A stretch of DNA of 64,000 nucleotides from Phytopythium helicoides (lineage: Eukaryota; Oomycota; Peronosporomycetes; Pythiales; Pythiaceae), in contig JANFNE010000022.1 in NCBI GenBank assembly GCA_024867545.1, forward strand, positions 372,001 to 436,000, given 5' to 3'. Each line of letters opens with the position of its first letter. Positions within the stretch are counted from its first letter, which is position 1. Shown piece after piece: positions 32,601-41,027 of the stretch. The notes under the pieces are model-generated. The model was not told where the DNA came from and did no database searches. It saw only the letters and a list, made by a program, of their open reading frames with translations. The position numbers and the translations under genes are program-made.

Positions 32601-33477
32601 TCACCGCCATGAGCTGCGGACGGAGCGCCGCCTGCATCGACAGCGAGTTGATGGCAACGCACATCTCGCGACGAGCCAGCGCGCGCACCTGCCCGTCTGC
32701 CTGAGCGTTAATGATGCGCTCACACATGCGCTCGACGAGCATCGTGCCCAGCGACTCGATGCCTGGCTTGCCCAGAATCTGCTGCGCGCCTGCGCTCGTG
32801 ATGCGGTCGACCGTGAGCGCGTCCGGCTGCACATTGGAGCGCGCCGGGTCGCGGTACACTGCTGCGTCCTTGGCCGTGGTGAACAGGAGCACGCCGGCCT
32901 CCAGCAGCTTCCACGCGCGCAGCCACACTGGGCCACTCTGGTTGCTGTCGTCGATGGGTCCCGAGGCGACGAGGTCCGCGGCCATCTCGACGGTCCGCTG
33001 CAGCGCGTCAAGCAGCGCGCGCGCGTCCTCTCCGTCCGACTGTCGCTCCGTCGCGTCGCTGGCGGCCGTGATGGCCGTCTGGAATGCTGCGTGCGCGCGC
33101 GCGAGCGCCAGCTGCAGCGCGAGCGCCACGTTCTTCTCGGTTGAGTAGCTGAGCAGCAGCACCGTGTGCGCGGCCTGGAATAGCGCGGTGGCGAGCGCGA
33201 GCTGCGCACCGAGCGAGGCAGATCCGGCCGCCGCGGCCTCGCAGGCTCGCGCCAGCAGCTGCAGGATGCCGGCGGCCAGCGGCGCGTTCTGCAGCTGCGC
33301 GAGCGGCAGCAGGTAGGGCAGCGCGGAGCGCAGCGCGGCGAACTCGGCGCCCGACGGGTCGCGGTGCAGCGCGCGCTCCTGCGCCTGCTGGAAGAGCTCG
33401 AGCTGCTCGGCGTTGGAGCCGCCGGCCGCGTCGCGCACGCGCTCCAGCAGCGCCGCCACCTCCTGCGCCAGCTCCAT
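29629..33477 (-). CDS. SYMPK: Symplekin, mRNA 3'-end processing scaffold
   Basis: A single frame reads from MELAQEVAALLERV at 33477 (1,282 aa); the frame is open to an ATG at 33600, which would overlap the divergent ARP1 promoter, so 33477 is preferred. The N-terminal third is a helical HEAT-like domain containing WLRAWKLLEAGVLLF, as in the Symplekin/Pta1 N-terminus. The C-terminal part carries the symplekin C domain (ALRTLILSVTSYPTL, then LAERQVWDMGDAIWRGFVKC). Symplekin holds together cleavage and polyadenylation factors and the histone pre-mRNA processing complex in the nucleus. The tail is acidic and disordered. It is head to head with ARP1, with about 143 bp between starts, implying shared promoter DNA. 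Confidence 0.88.
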   Translation of the reverse strand: MELAQEVAALLERVRDAAGGSNAEQLELFQQAQERALHRDPSGAEFAALRSALPYLLPLAQLQNAPLAAGILQLLARACEAAAAGSASLGAQLALATALFQAAHTVLLLSYSTEKNVALALQLALARAHAAFQTAITAASDATERQSDGEDARALLDALQRTVEMAADLVASGPIDDSNQSGPVWLRAWKLLEAGVLLFTTAKDAAVYRDPARSNVQPDALTVDRITSAGAQQILGKPGIESLGTMLVERMCERIINAQADGQVRALARREMCVAINSLSMQAALRPQLMAVIIPTLTNLAPSPGTTNDDPVVQRTLGSNLVKLLSHPSAQTFVDEMTDVLIAMGASERAFRAISKSKEPRRKYVSDVSLQKARVGKRSAAQAITERFESANAKRIRVGAPSSSATQHASAPRSAAGDQQITHDGIVNMPTVDVVNLVLETFACEMPKPPPPDVKLELVPSELKTRMAALLSKLATPSSAFALEKSLKRSRDPRRRRDPRAQTNHDQPALVQIFDEASVEEVSDWVSKNAATIAEPLISVLEDNSIQVYLKPVDEAWCREMAMDAFTRILGNEYGVKIRGDGQLREHVLCRLAANPWLLQSDSNSKPTASNFGGSGPSPKLPFVYKTLFDFVLDDPAGRASLGANLLRNEYFRATTSALKSLSDAGGLMAESNASDEDPTKRQGIYRESVAYFFEALARKVDLSSSADRKLFGSFVSQLPCIPVELLRVIKQLFEDKNGVVLGITLLRDMIKERQVCQAAGLLLLLRYTCHDDEHSRNSSIRCVGNQLYSVNALKQEIEAFAMHLVDSLRESSAQMSEGLVEETAGGEDVNMDKPKGDDENIGKAEPYTETIENGDVKPSLEVASNPDTKPQHVLWMKQQVKNALAYQLNMERELLAFATESQREMGLDKSLESDEMEILRRLELFLALCAKKPALLSHLVATYAHTSETVRQVIFQAIEKLIKHLKQRGSANVVAQLHGFEANALGLVCHVIQILAVRTTRSTSSSAHEDAAEAALVAQVVALYHAHSQVPDAISVLIPVLPLLRSSVLFPLLPALLALPPPRVSVAITKLLEAMPPQPVSPIDLLVALHHVDLKSEPSLQKKAIHAINCCVEHRHAFPADVLLHVCRVLLVQDEHVSKLALRTLILSVTSYPTLQTEAAGLLDKLAERQVWDMGDAIWRGFVKCAALVQPASLPLLAQKLPAEQLRVVLDEERALEPLLFAFIASHGSQLRIAPDVQELLKERSSKATKKSGQEDKPEGDEPTAVEHSGENATMTEQEAT

Positions 33478-33620
33478 GGCGAGACAGGCGGCGGAGTGGT
33501 TGCCCTTGCTTGACTTGATCCGAGAGTGCGGGGAGGCGCCCCCCGCGGTCATCGACGTAAATATTATCGCGCGCCGCTGTGGATCGGTTCCTCGATACAT
33601 CGGCCGGGGGGAAAGAGAAG
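33478..33620. promoter_or_regulatory. Short bidirectional promoter, symplekin / ARP1
   Basis: Only about 143 bp separate the preferred start codons of the divergent symplekin and ARP1 genes. Both 5' leaders and core promoters must lie here. No TATA box stands out. The function is inferred from spacing alone. Confidence 0.5.
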
Positions 33621-34896
33621 ATGGCGGCGCGCGAGGTGCTGGGCAACCAGCCGATCGTGATCGACAATGGCAGCGGCGTGATGAAGGCGGGCTTCGCGGG
33701 CGGAGAGACGCCGCACGTGGTCTTCCCGTCGTTCGTGGGCGCCACCAAGCACACGCGCATGATGCCCGGCGGCGCGTGCGAGGGCGGCGACACGTTCGTC
33801 GGCGCCAAGGTGCAGCACCACCGAGGGCTCTTCCGTATTCAGCATGCCATGGAGCACGGCGTCGTCACCGACTGGAACGCCATGCACCGGATATGGCAGC
33901 ACGTATACGCCAAGGACATGCTCAACGTGCAGAGCGAGGACCACCCCGTGCTGCTCACCGAGGCGCCGCTCAACCCCGTCGCCAACCGCCAGCGCGCGGG
34001 CGAGGTCTTCTTCGAGGCCTTCAACGTGCCCTCACTCTTCGTGTCCCCACAGGCCGTGCTCAGCCTATACGCCTCCGGCCGCACCACGGGCGTCGTGCTC
34101 GACGTCGGCGACGGCGTCTGCCACGTCGTACCCGTCTACGAGTCCTTCACGCTGCCACACGCCATCACGCGCATGGACATTGCCGGACGCGACGTTACCA
34201 ACCACCTGCAGCTGCTGCTGCGTCGCGCAGGGTACAACTTCCAGACCTCGGCCGAGCGCGAGATCGTGCGCGAGATCAAGGAGAAGCTCTGCTACGTTGC
34301 CTTCAATCCGGCCAAGGAGGAGCAGCTCGAGGCCGAGAAGGCCGCTCTGGCAGCCAAGGACGTGCTCGCAAAGGACAAGGCAGTGGGCGCCGCCCCCGCA
34401 GACGACTCGTCCGCCTACTACCTCCCGGACGGCACGCTTCTCAACGTACGTTTGTCGTGTATCTATTCGTCAAGGTGCCACTTTGGCTAAAGGTTTTTGC
34501 TTGTGGATCGAACAGATTGGACCGGAGAAGTTCCGCGCGCCAGAGATCCTCTTCCGTCCCGAGCTCATTGGCAGCGAGGGACTTGGCGTACACGAGTGCC
34601 TCGTGCAAGCCATTATGAAGTCAGACATGGACCTGCGGAAGACGCTGTTTTCGCAGATCATCCTCTCCGGCGGCTCGACCATGTTCCCGGGCTTTGGCGA
34701 CCGCCTGCTCGCTGAGGTGCGCAAGAAGGCTCCAAAGGATATCAAGATTCGCATCTCGGCGCCGCCCACGCGCCTCTACTCGACTTGGATCGGTGGCTCC
34801 ATCCTAGCATCGCTGGCGACGTTCAAGAACATGTGGATCACCAAGGCCGAGTACGAGGAGTACGGTCCCGCCGTGCTGCATCGCCGAGCGCTGTAG
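33621..34896 (+). CDS. ACTR1: Actin-related protein 1 (centractin), two exons
   Basis: The exons are 33621-34445 and 34516-34896, joined in phase, giving 401 aa. [20 protein letters not shown] starts the actin fold. [19 protein letters not shown] (nucleotide loop), [33 protein letters not shown] and [20 protein letters not shown] follow. The arrangement and residues match ARP1 rather than conventional actin. ARP1 polymerises into the short filament of dynactin, the cofactor of cytoplasmic dynein. An extra alanine/lysine/aspartate-rich insertion of about 22 residues ([19 protein letters not shown]) sits before YYLPDG, where other ARP1 proteins have a short loop. An upstream in-frame ATG at 33579 would add 14 residues. 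Confidence 0.92.
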
Positions 34897-35082
34897 ATGC
34901 CTGCGTGAATACAGTGGCAAGCGCCGTGCATGAAAAGAGAAGAAGAGGGAAAGAAGTAAAGAAGTACACGTTGGTGGCGCAAAAAAGTTGGTTATGAGGA
35001 ATCCAAAGTTGTCTTACTAGTGCCCTCTCATACCATCACGGGGGCACGATCACATGATACCGTACAGCGAGCAGTCAAATAC

Positions 35083-36615
35083 TTACGCAAGCGTGCTCAT
35101 GCCTCCCTCCTTGGGCGTCGGGAAGGCACCGAGCTTCTGTCGCCGCTTGATGGCGATGAGCGCAAGCCCCCAGAGCAGCACGGCCCAGATCATCCACAGC
35201 ACCGAGAGCAGGATGAAGTTCTTGAGGCCATCGTAGTCCTTCGGGCACTCGGGGTTCAGGTGCGCATCGCCATCAATCTCGACGGTTCCGCACAGCGGAG
35301 CCCATGCATCACGCACATAGCCCATGATGATGGGGGCAGGCACGTCGCCGAAGACGTGGATGACCACAGCGTTCGCCGAGATGGCCATGGAGCGGCGGGA
35401 CTCGGGGAAGAGCTCGAGCACCGCGACCATCTCGGGACCCCAGAGCGCGCACATGGCGAATAGTGCGATGGTGAAGCACGTGAGGAAGAGCCACTCGGTG
35501 CCCGGGAACGCGTAGAGCCCGAGAGCGAAGACCTCCGCGATGGTGACGCAGACAAACAGCAGCATGACGGCGATGAAGCAGCGGCGGCCGGGCACCACGT
35601 TGTCCTTGGTGAGGCGATCGAGCAGCATGCCGCCGAGCGGCGTGCCGATGAGACTCGTGACGGCCACGATGCCGCCGAAGATGAGCGATGCCGAGGTCTC
35701 GGACGTGAAAAGCCCGAGGCCAATGAACACATCGGGGCCGAACGCGTTGAACACGCCGAGCGTGAACGTGTACGCGCCGTGAGCCAGGATGACGAGCAGG
35801 AACGGCACGTTGCTCATAATCTCCCACCACATCTGCAGAGCCGTCTGCTCCTTCTCGACAAACGCATGCGGCGTGCCCGCGGGTGAACCATCGAGCGAGT
35901 GCTTGGACAGCAGCTCGCTGGCGAGCTCGCTCGAGGAGGTCAGCGGTTGGCGCAGTGTGGGGTTGGTGGCCGCATTCTCCTCGTCCGTGGGGGCCTGGTT
36001 AAGCTCCTCGGGCACGCAGAAGAGGCAGGCGAATACGAGCACGAGCATGAGGATGGCCTCGAAGTAGAAGGCGCCGGCCCACGTGAAGACCGAGTCGGCG
36101 AAGATGGAGCCGTAGACGAAGCCGACGGCCGTGCCGACGATCACGGACGCGAGGTAGATACCGACGTAGAAGGATCGGCGCTCGATAGGCGCATGGCGGT
36201 CGATGAAGGGCGGCGCGATGCACTGGAAGGAGGCCTCTCCGACGCCGCTAATGACGCGGCCGATGATGAGCACGTAGTAGCTGTTGGCGGCCTTTGCGAG
36301 TCCGCAGACAATGACAGCGACGATCCAGATGGAGGTGCCGAGCGCGATGATGCGGAATGGGCGGTATTTGAGCGCGAAGTATCCGAAGACGATCGAGAGG
36401 ATGGAGTGTCCGATGATGAAGGCGGACGAGAGCAGCCCGAAGTAGACGGATTGGTTGGTCACTGCCACGCCGAGTGTGTCGGTGATGAAGTGGCGGAAGT
36501 TCTCTGGCGCGCCGGCGATGATGCCTCGGTCGATGTAGTTGAGGAAGTTGATGCAGCACAGCAGCACGATGAGCGCCTGCGAGCTGAACGTGGGCACGCG
36601 GAGCCCCATGGCCAC
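35083..36615 (-). CDS. SPNS: Spinster-like MFS transporter, copy A
   Basis: A single-exon gene of 510 aa with about 12 hydrophobic segments. The first segment includes VLLCCINFLNYIDRGIIAG, and the loop after helix 4 has GEASFQCIAPPFIDRHAP, both typical of the spinster (SPNS) group of the major facilitator superfamily. The central loop is long and hydrophilic. A conserved luminal segment near the end reads CGTVEIDGDAHLNPECP. Family members export sphingosine-1-phosphate or lysophospholipids at plasma or lysosomal membranes; the substrate here is not known. A close paralogue lies at 41028-42776. It converges on ARP1 with about 185 bp between stops. Confidence 0.88.
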   Translation of the reverse strand: MAMGLRVPTFSSQALIVLLCCINFLNYIDRGIIAGAPENFRHFITDTLGVAVTNQSVYFGLLSSAFIIGHSILSIVFGYFALKYRPFRIIALGTSIWIVAVIVCGLAKAANSYYVLIIGRVISGVGEASFQCIAPPFIDRHAPIERRSFYVGIYLASVIVGTAVGFVYGSIFADSVFTWAGAFYFEAILMLVLVFACLFCVPEELNQAPTDEENAATNPTLRQPLTSSSELASELLSKHSLDGSPAGTPHAFVEKEQTALQMWWEIMSNVPFLLVILAHGAYTFTLGVFNAFGPDVFIGLGLFTSETSASLIFGGIVAVTSLIGTPLGGMLLDRLTKDNVVPGRRCFIAVMLLFVCVTIAEVFALGLYAFPGTEWLFLTCFTIALFAMCALWGPEMVAVLELFPESRRSMAISANAVVIHVFGDVPAPIIMGYVRDAWAPLCGTVEIDGDAHLNPECPKDYDGLKNFILLSVLWMIWAVLLWGLALIAIKRRQKLGAFPTPKEGGMSTLA

Positions 36616-36989
36616 TCGGAACCTGCTGCTGCTGCTGCTGCTGTCGTTGGGGCGGATGGCGCACTAGTGGCGGCGCTTGGGACGGCGTTCCGGGGTTGCA
36701 CGCCGGGTTCTCAGCTTGAGCTTGCGCTTGAGCCTGGGCGCCGCGGACTAATCGGCGCTTGCGGAGTGACGCGCTCCTCCTCTTGAGCTTCTGCGGCGGG
36801 CGGCCAATGGCGGAGTGGCGCAGCGAGACAGCGAGGCGCGGTCGCGGCCGTGGTACCTGCACGCGGGCAGCTCTCGCATCCCCTTTGCCCGCGTCTGGCA
36901 TTTTGTCAGAGAGAGCTTGTTTTGGGGGATGGTTGTAGCACGTTTGTGCACCTTTAGTATACTATCTTGTATTGAACCGATCCTTCAAG

Positions 36990-37500
36990 ACTCCGCTTTT
37001 GTCAACATTTCGAGGTATGACGGGGATGGGCATTACGTTTGGCGCTCTTCATGGGCCAGACCACGATGCGGAGACCGACACCAAGTCACCAAGGAGCAAA
37101 AGGACTCACGTGCCAGGCTTTTGGAGGCGTGGATGCATTGCTCCAGGCTGTGGTGGCGGAGCTGCCGGGCCTTCCCATGGCGTCTACTCGAGTCTAGCGG
37201 CTATTGAGATATCAGGGGCTGGGTAAGGCGCTGGCGTGTGGCGGGGGCTCTATGGTGATCAGCTGCTGCCAGCAAAGCGCTGCTCATGGCGTCTGCCCCT
37301 GCGGAGGCCTCGACCAGCAGCTTGGCTGGATACGCGTGCTGGCGCGGTATCTTGGTAGCTGCTTGGACTGGCGAGAACCGGTCGCGCAGAGGTGCGCGGT
37401 TGGTATGGCTTCTAGGAGCAGATCTGCCGTGCTTGCTGATGTGGCGTGGCAGCCCACGACTGGCCCACGCCCGTCTGGTTAGGTAGCGTTTCTAGTGTAG
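36990..37500 (+). pseudogene. Possible relic of a NicO-type membrane transporter
   Basis: The plus strand near 37009-37075 encodes GMTGMGITFGALHGPDH, which resembles the conserved start of histidine-containing NicO/urease-accessory-type membrane transporters (a GALH and GPDH signature). The sequence after it does not continue the family and is broken in all frames, although short hydrophobic pieces recur to about 37500. I read it as a decayed fragment. The short match could be chance. Confidence 0.3.
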
Positions 37501-37764
37501 CATGGATCAAAAGGGATCGGCCCCAGGCACAGACGCAACATGTGGTCGCGGGGCCATCCGCAACCTACATGAGGCAGATACCAGACATCGATACAGCGAT
37601 CAGGCTGCAAGTGCAGACAATGCATTGGTGCGCTTTGCATCCACGCTCCAACAAACCCAACCTTACACAAGTCGGGCCGCACGCCGGTAGTACTGTAGCC
37701 TCCTTGTAACTCGTATTGTGGTGATCGTGCTCGTCGACACCCTTCCTCGAAACGCGTTCGGCCG

Positions 37765-38184
37765 CTACTTAGTCTTGGGTTGGTCTTCCGCATCCTCTTC
37801 AGCCCCTTCGCCGCTTCTCGAGTGCAGTAGTACACCGCCGACTACTACTGCAACGCCGACCGCACCGATGACAGCAACGTTCCCAGTCGCAAACGATGCC
37901 TTGACCGCGGGTGCAGCACTAGCACCCGCTAAGCTTCCAACGCCAACATATCCCAAGTAGGCGGCTCCGAGAACCCCAGCGGTGGCAAGCACCACCGTTC
38001 CAGCCCCGATTCCCCCTGCAACCGCTCCATAACTCTGCAGCAGGGCGACGGTGCTCCCGGATGCGACTCCTCCGCCGTTGGCAACAGCAGCTCCTGACAT
38101 CATATTTGCTGCGAACGATCCTGCAGCAATGCCGTTCGTGCCGAAGCCGATTAAGTGGGCGGCTCCAGTGATCAGTGCGGCCAT
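37765..38184 (-). CDS. IFI6/IFI27-like (ISG12 family) small membrane protein
   Basis: A 139-aa ORF, almost entirely glycine/alanine-rich and hydrophobic. The core GFGTNGIAAGSFAANMMSG followed by AAVANGGGVASGSTVALLQS matches the signature of the interferon-alpha-inducible 6/27 (ISG12) family, known in animals as mitochondrial or ER membrane proteins linked to apoptosis and innate responses. A second hydrophobic pair follows, then a short acidic tail (EGAEEDAEDQPKTK). The function here is unknown. It is tandem with a larger relative at 38944-40161. Confidence 0.8.
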   Translation of the reverse strand: MAALITGAAHLIGFGTNGIAAGSFAANMMSGAAVANGGGVASGSTVALLQSYGAVAGGIGAGTVVLATAGVLGAAYLGYVGVGSLAGASAAPAVKASFATGNVAVIGAVGVAVVVGGVLLHSRSGEGAEEDAEDQPKTK

Positions 38185-38189
38185 TGCTA

Positions 38190-38940
38190 TCCACGAAAAT
38201 CAGAGTCGCGAAGGGTTGGGAAGGCTCCTGAGGCCGCAAAAGCGAAAGTGGGCGAGACTGTGCCCAAGTTCTCTGTGGTCCAGATCCTGCATTGGCGGTA
38301 TGAGTTGGAAATGGTGATTTGTGTTCTCACACCCAGCCAATCCGACACCTCGCGCACTAAAACTGCAGACGGGCGCGACTGGAAAACGTCTTCGTAGCCA
38401 CCCATCCCTGCTCCATCTGCAGGGCAGCTTCGGTCCCTTGAATGCGCTTATGCTCTACTTTTCCTGCGCTAATTGTTGCTCGTATTCAACACGTGTGCAG
38501 CGGTATGTGGTGCTCTCCACCGAGGGCAATGATCAAGCGAGCAAAGAGTGCTTTCGACCACCGAGCACTTCAACTTCAAACTCGAAGCTGTTGCGCCTGC
38601 TCAAGATCCTGTGCAAGTCCTGAAGTATCAGCTTGACAAAGATGTTGTTTCAGAGACTCCCCGGCTGAACAGAGGGTAGCAGCAAAGCTGCAAGTTGGTC
38701 GCTCTGAGCTTTGGGCAATATTCTGTTTGGGGAGGTTGGATTGGGATCGAAGCTAGGTGATTCCGCTTGTTCCATCTAATCGAACGCTAAAGGCAATGCG
38801 CAAAGCAACATGCAGCACAGAACTAGATTTGATTACGAAAAGTAGAAAACATGAAACTCCAAGTAGCACACAGCTCCTACAGCTTCCGATGGCTCGTACG
38901 GTTGCGTTTGCTGACGAAGGTGATCAAATCATGCGTGTGA
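38190..38940. other. Intergenic stretch between the two ISG12-like genes
   Basis: About 760 bp with only short frames. The part near 38190-38400 is the likely promoter of the smaller ISG12-like gene, and the part near 38700-38940 is the 3' flank of the larger one. I see no domain, RNA gene or clear repeat. Confidence 0.45.
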
Positions 38941-38943
38941 TAA

Positions 38944-40161
38944 CTACACGCTGTTATCCGAAGCGACCTGCTTGCCGTCGCGGAAGTAAAACTTGTACGC
39001 ACAGCCTCCCACGATGATGACGACGCAGGTAGGTCCAAGCCAAGGAACGAAGCTCTCCAGAAATGCCATCCAAGTGCTGGAAACAGCGCTCACGCTCGCG
39101 ACCGCCGCGCCGCAAAAGTAATAGTAGGCTGTCCCTCCAATTATCCCAACACCGATTAAACATCCCAGGGGACCAAATCCGAGTCCTGCCGCGCCAATGC
39201 TCTGTAGCACGGAGACAAGGCTCCCAGACGCGACTCCACCGCCATTGGCTACCGCCCACCATGACATCATTTTTGCTCCAATCGATCCCGCAGCAATCCC
39301 GCCCTTACTGAAGCCAATGGCGTTGACGAGACCAGTAAGCAACCCATAGCTGGCCACTCCAGCACCACCGCCCACCATACAATACGCCGAGACACCCAAA
39401 TCGCCGATGGCGACCACAATAGGCTGTGCCCATGCCGGAGTATAAGCCAGTCCTGCGGCAGGTGCTACCACGGGGATCATGGCGTAGACGACAGCGCCAA
39501 CAGCAGTAACAGCACATCCAGCCGCCACCACCTTGACGGTCAGAGAAAACTTTGTGCCGCCGTTTTCAGGTGCACGAGGAGGATCTCCTTGCCCGGTAGA
39601 TGTACTGGATCTTGAAGTCCCGCTTTCCGCGCGTTCTGTCGAGTTTTCCCAGGAACTTGGTTCGGTGTGAGCTGTGGCTGATGGAGTTGATGGAGTTGAT
39701 GGAGTTGATGGAGCCGCAGAGTCCTTGCTGTGCGTAGCGGAAGCACTTGGTGTTGGGACGAAGTTGGATCTCTTGTCAGCGCGGTCATCACCCTGGAACG
39801 CGAACCCTGCCCCAGCGGCGGCGGCGGCTGCTACTGCTGTTGCTGCTATTGCTGTTGCTGCTCCTGCTGCCGTCGCTGCGGTGGCCGTAGCACTAGCAGT
39901 TGACACCGCGAAAACGACAGCCGGAGCAGCCGCAGCACTCGACATGAGACCGAGCGAGGCGAGGGCTCCTACTGCCGTCGCGGTGGCCGTAGCACCAGCA
40001 GTTGACACCGTGAACAGGACTGCCGGGGCGGCTGCAGCACTCGACATGAGACCGAACGAGGAGAGGAGACCTCCAGCCGCCCCTGCTGATGAGATGAGCG
40101 TGGCCACGCCGGCCGAGGAAAGCGCACCCGACACGAGTGGAGCAGCGAGTAGGAACGCCAT
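38944..40161 (-). CDS. Multi-segment IFI6/IFI27-like (ISG12 family) membrane protein
   Basis: The likely start is MAFLLAAPLVSGALSSAG at 40161 (405 aa); an upstream in-frame ATG at 40335 would add 58 non-hydrophobic residues. The N-terminal part contains two repeats of a glycine/alanine helix pair (SSFGLMSSAAAAPAV, then ASLGLMSSAAAAPAV). A disordered linker with a PST repeat follows. The C-terminal half has the family core GFSKGGIAAGSIGAKMMS followed by WAVANGGGVASGSLVSVLQS and a final membrane segment. Animal ISG12 proteins carry one such unit, so this looks like an expanded form. The last hydrophobic segment ends in a short charged tail. Confidence 0.75.
   Translation of the reverse strand: MAFLLAAPLVSGALSSAGVATLISSAGAAGGLLSSFGLMSSAAAAPAVLFTVSTAGATATATAVGALASLGLMSSAAAAPAVVFAVSTASATATAATAAGAATAIAATAVAAAAAAGAGFAFQGDDRADKRSNFVPTPSASATHSKDSAAPSTPSTPSTPSATAHTEPSSWENSTERAESGTSRSSTSTGQGDPPRAPENGGTKFSLTVKVVAAGCAVTAVGAVVYAMIPVVAPAAGLAYTPAWAQPIVVAIGDLGVSAYCMVGGGAGVASYGLLTGLVNAIGFSKGGIAAGSIGAKMMSWWAVANGGGVASGSLVSVLQSIGAAGLGFGPLGCLIGVGIIGGTAYYYFCGAAVASVSAVSSTWMAFLESFVPWLGPTCVVIIVGGCAYKFYFRDGKQVASDNSV
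39680..39713. repeat. 9-bp tandem repeat, nearly four copies
   Basis: The unit GATGGAGTT is repeated three full times plus a partial copy. It lies in frame inside the larger ISG12-like gene, where it encodes a Pro-Ser-Thr repeat in the disordered linker. It is a likely length-variable site. Confidence 0.85.
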
Positions 40162-40489
40162 AGATTGCAGTAGTGTTGCTAGCACTTGGTTGGAGTGTGA
40201 GGGAGGCCGCGAAATCGAAACTGGCAGCCGAGCCCTGTGCTGATATCCGCAAGGTCCAGACTCCCGAGAACAATGCAGACAGGCGTGCCTGGAAGCTTTC
40301 CCTCGCGGAGCTGTATGTGTCGTCTTCGCAGCCACTCATCTCCGTCGGTAGCTTGGTCGGTCGATGGAATGCAAGGATTCCTGTTCTGTTCTGGCAACGG
40401 TCAAGCAAGCGAGTAGGTGACTTCAACTTCGACGCCTCTCTTTGCCTTGAAGCACAAAGTGAAAACTCCAAAGTAGATTTCATGCTTAG

Positions 40490-40849
40490 CTAGAGCTCAC
40501 GGTTGCTACTACTTTCCCAGTCTTGCTGGTCTGCGGGTCTGCACGACGAGAACCCGAGCGCGAAGAGCAGTGGCCGAAGCACAACCCACGCAGCGTGATT
40601 CAGAGCCTCTCCGGCCGCGTCCACAGCCGACGAGAGCCCACTCTTGATGGCGACTCCACACTCCTCCGCGCACGTGGGAACACCGACAGCTCTGAAAATC
40701 GAGCCGACGGACACGAATCCTCCCGCTCCCAGCACTGCCACCCCAACAAAAACCATGGCGACGATTTCGTGTGCGAGGTAGAGACAAAGAGTAGTCGACA
40801 ACAATCGCGTTGCTGTTTGCTCCGTGCGAAGGAAGTTCGCGAATGACAA
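40490..40849 (-). CDS. Small membrane protein, hypothetical
   Basis: A 119-aa ORF on the same strand as the neighbouring ISG12-like and spinster-like genes. MSFANFLRTEQTATRLLSTT is followed by a strongly hydrophobic segment (IVAMVFVGVAVLGAGGFVSV), a short loop with two cysteines (PTCAEECG), a second hydrophobic segment (WVVLRPLLFALGF) and a polar tail. A start at MVFVGVAV (40756) is also possible. No family is recognised. The glycine-rich first helix is reminiscent of its ISG12-like neighbours, but the core motif is missing. Confidence 0.5.
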   Translation of the reverse strand: MSFANFLRTEQTATRLLSTTLCLYLAHEIVAMVFVGVAVLGAGGFVSVGSIFRAVGVPTCAEECGVAIKSGLSSAVDAAGEALNHAAWVVLRPLLFALGFSSCRPADQQDWESSSNREL

Positions 40850-41027
40850 GCATCACCAGAAGGCGACAATGGACTCATGGGTCACAACCCGGTACCCAAG
40901 GCCGCGCATGGAACATGGAACGCCAGATCACGCATCGAGAGGCTTCTGATGCGTGAGCTGGCGCTGCTGGTGGTAGCAATTGCGGTTCACACGGACTCAT
41001 ATTTACGCTTGGCTTAGCTCTGGCACA

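Noticed and set aside
33844..34896. 350-codon overlapping frame on the ARP1 strand
   Set aside because: It is a frame-shifted shadow for most of its length; the ARP1 frame carries the actin motifs.
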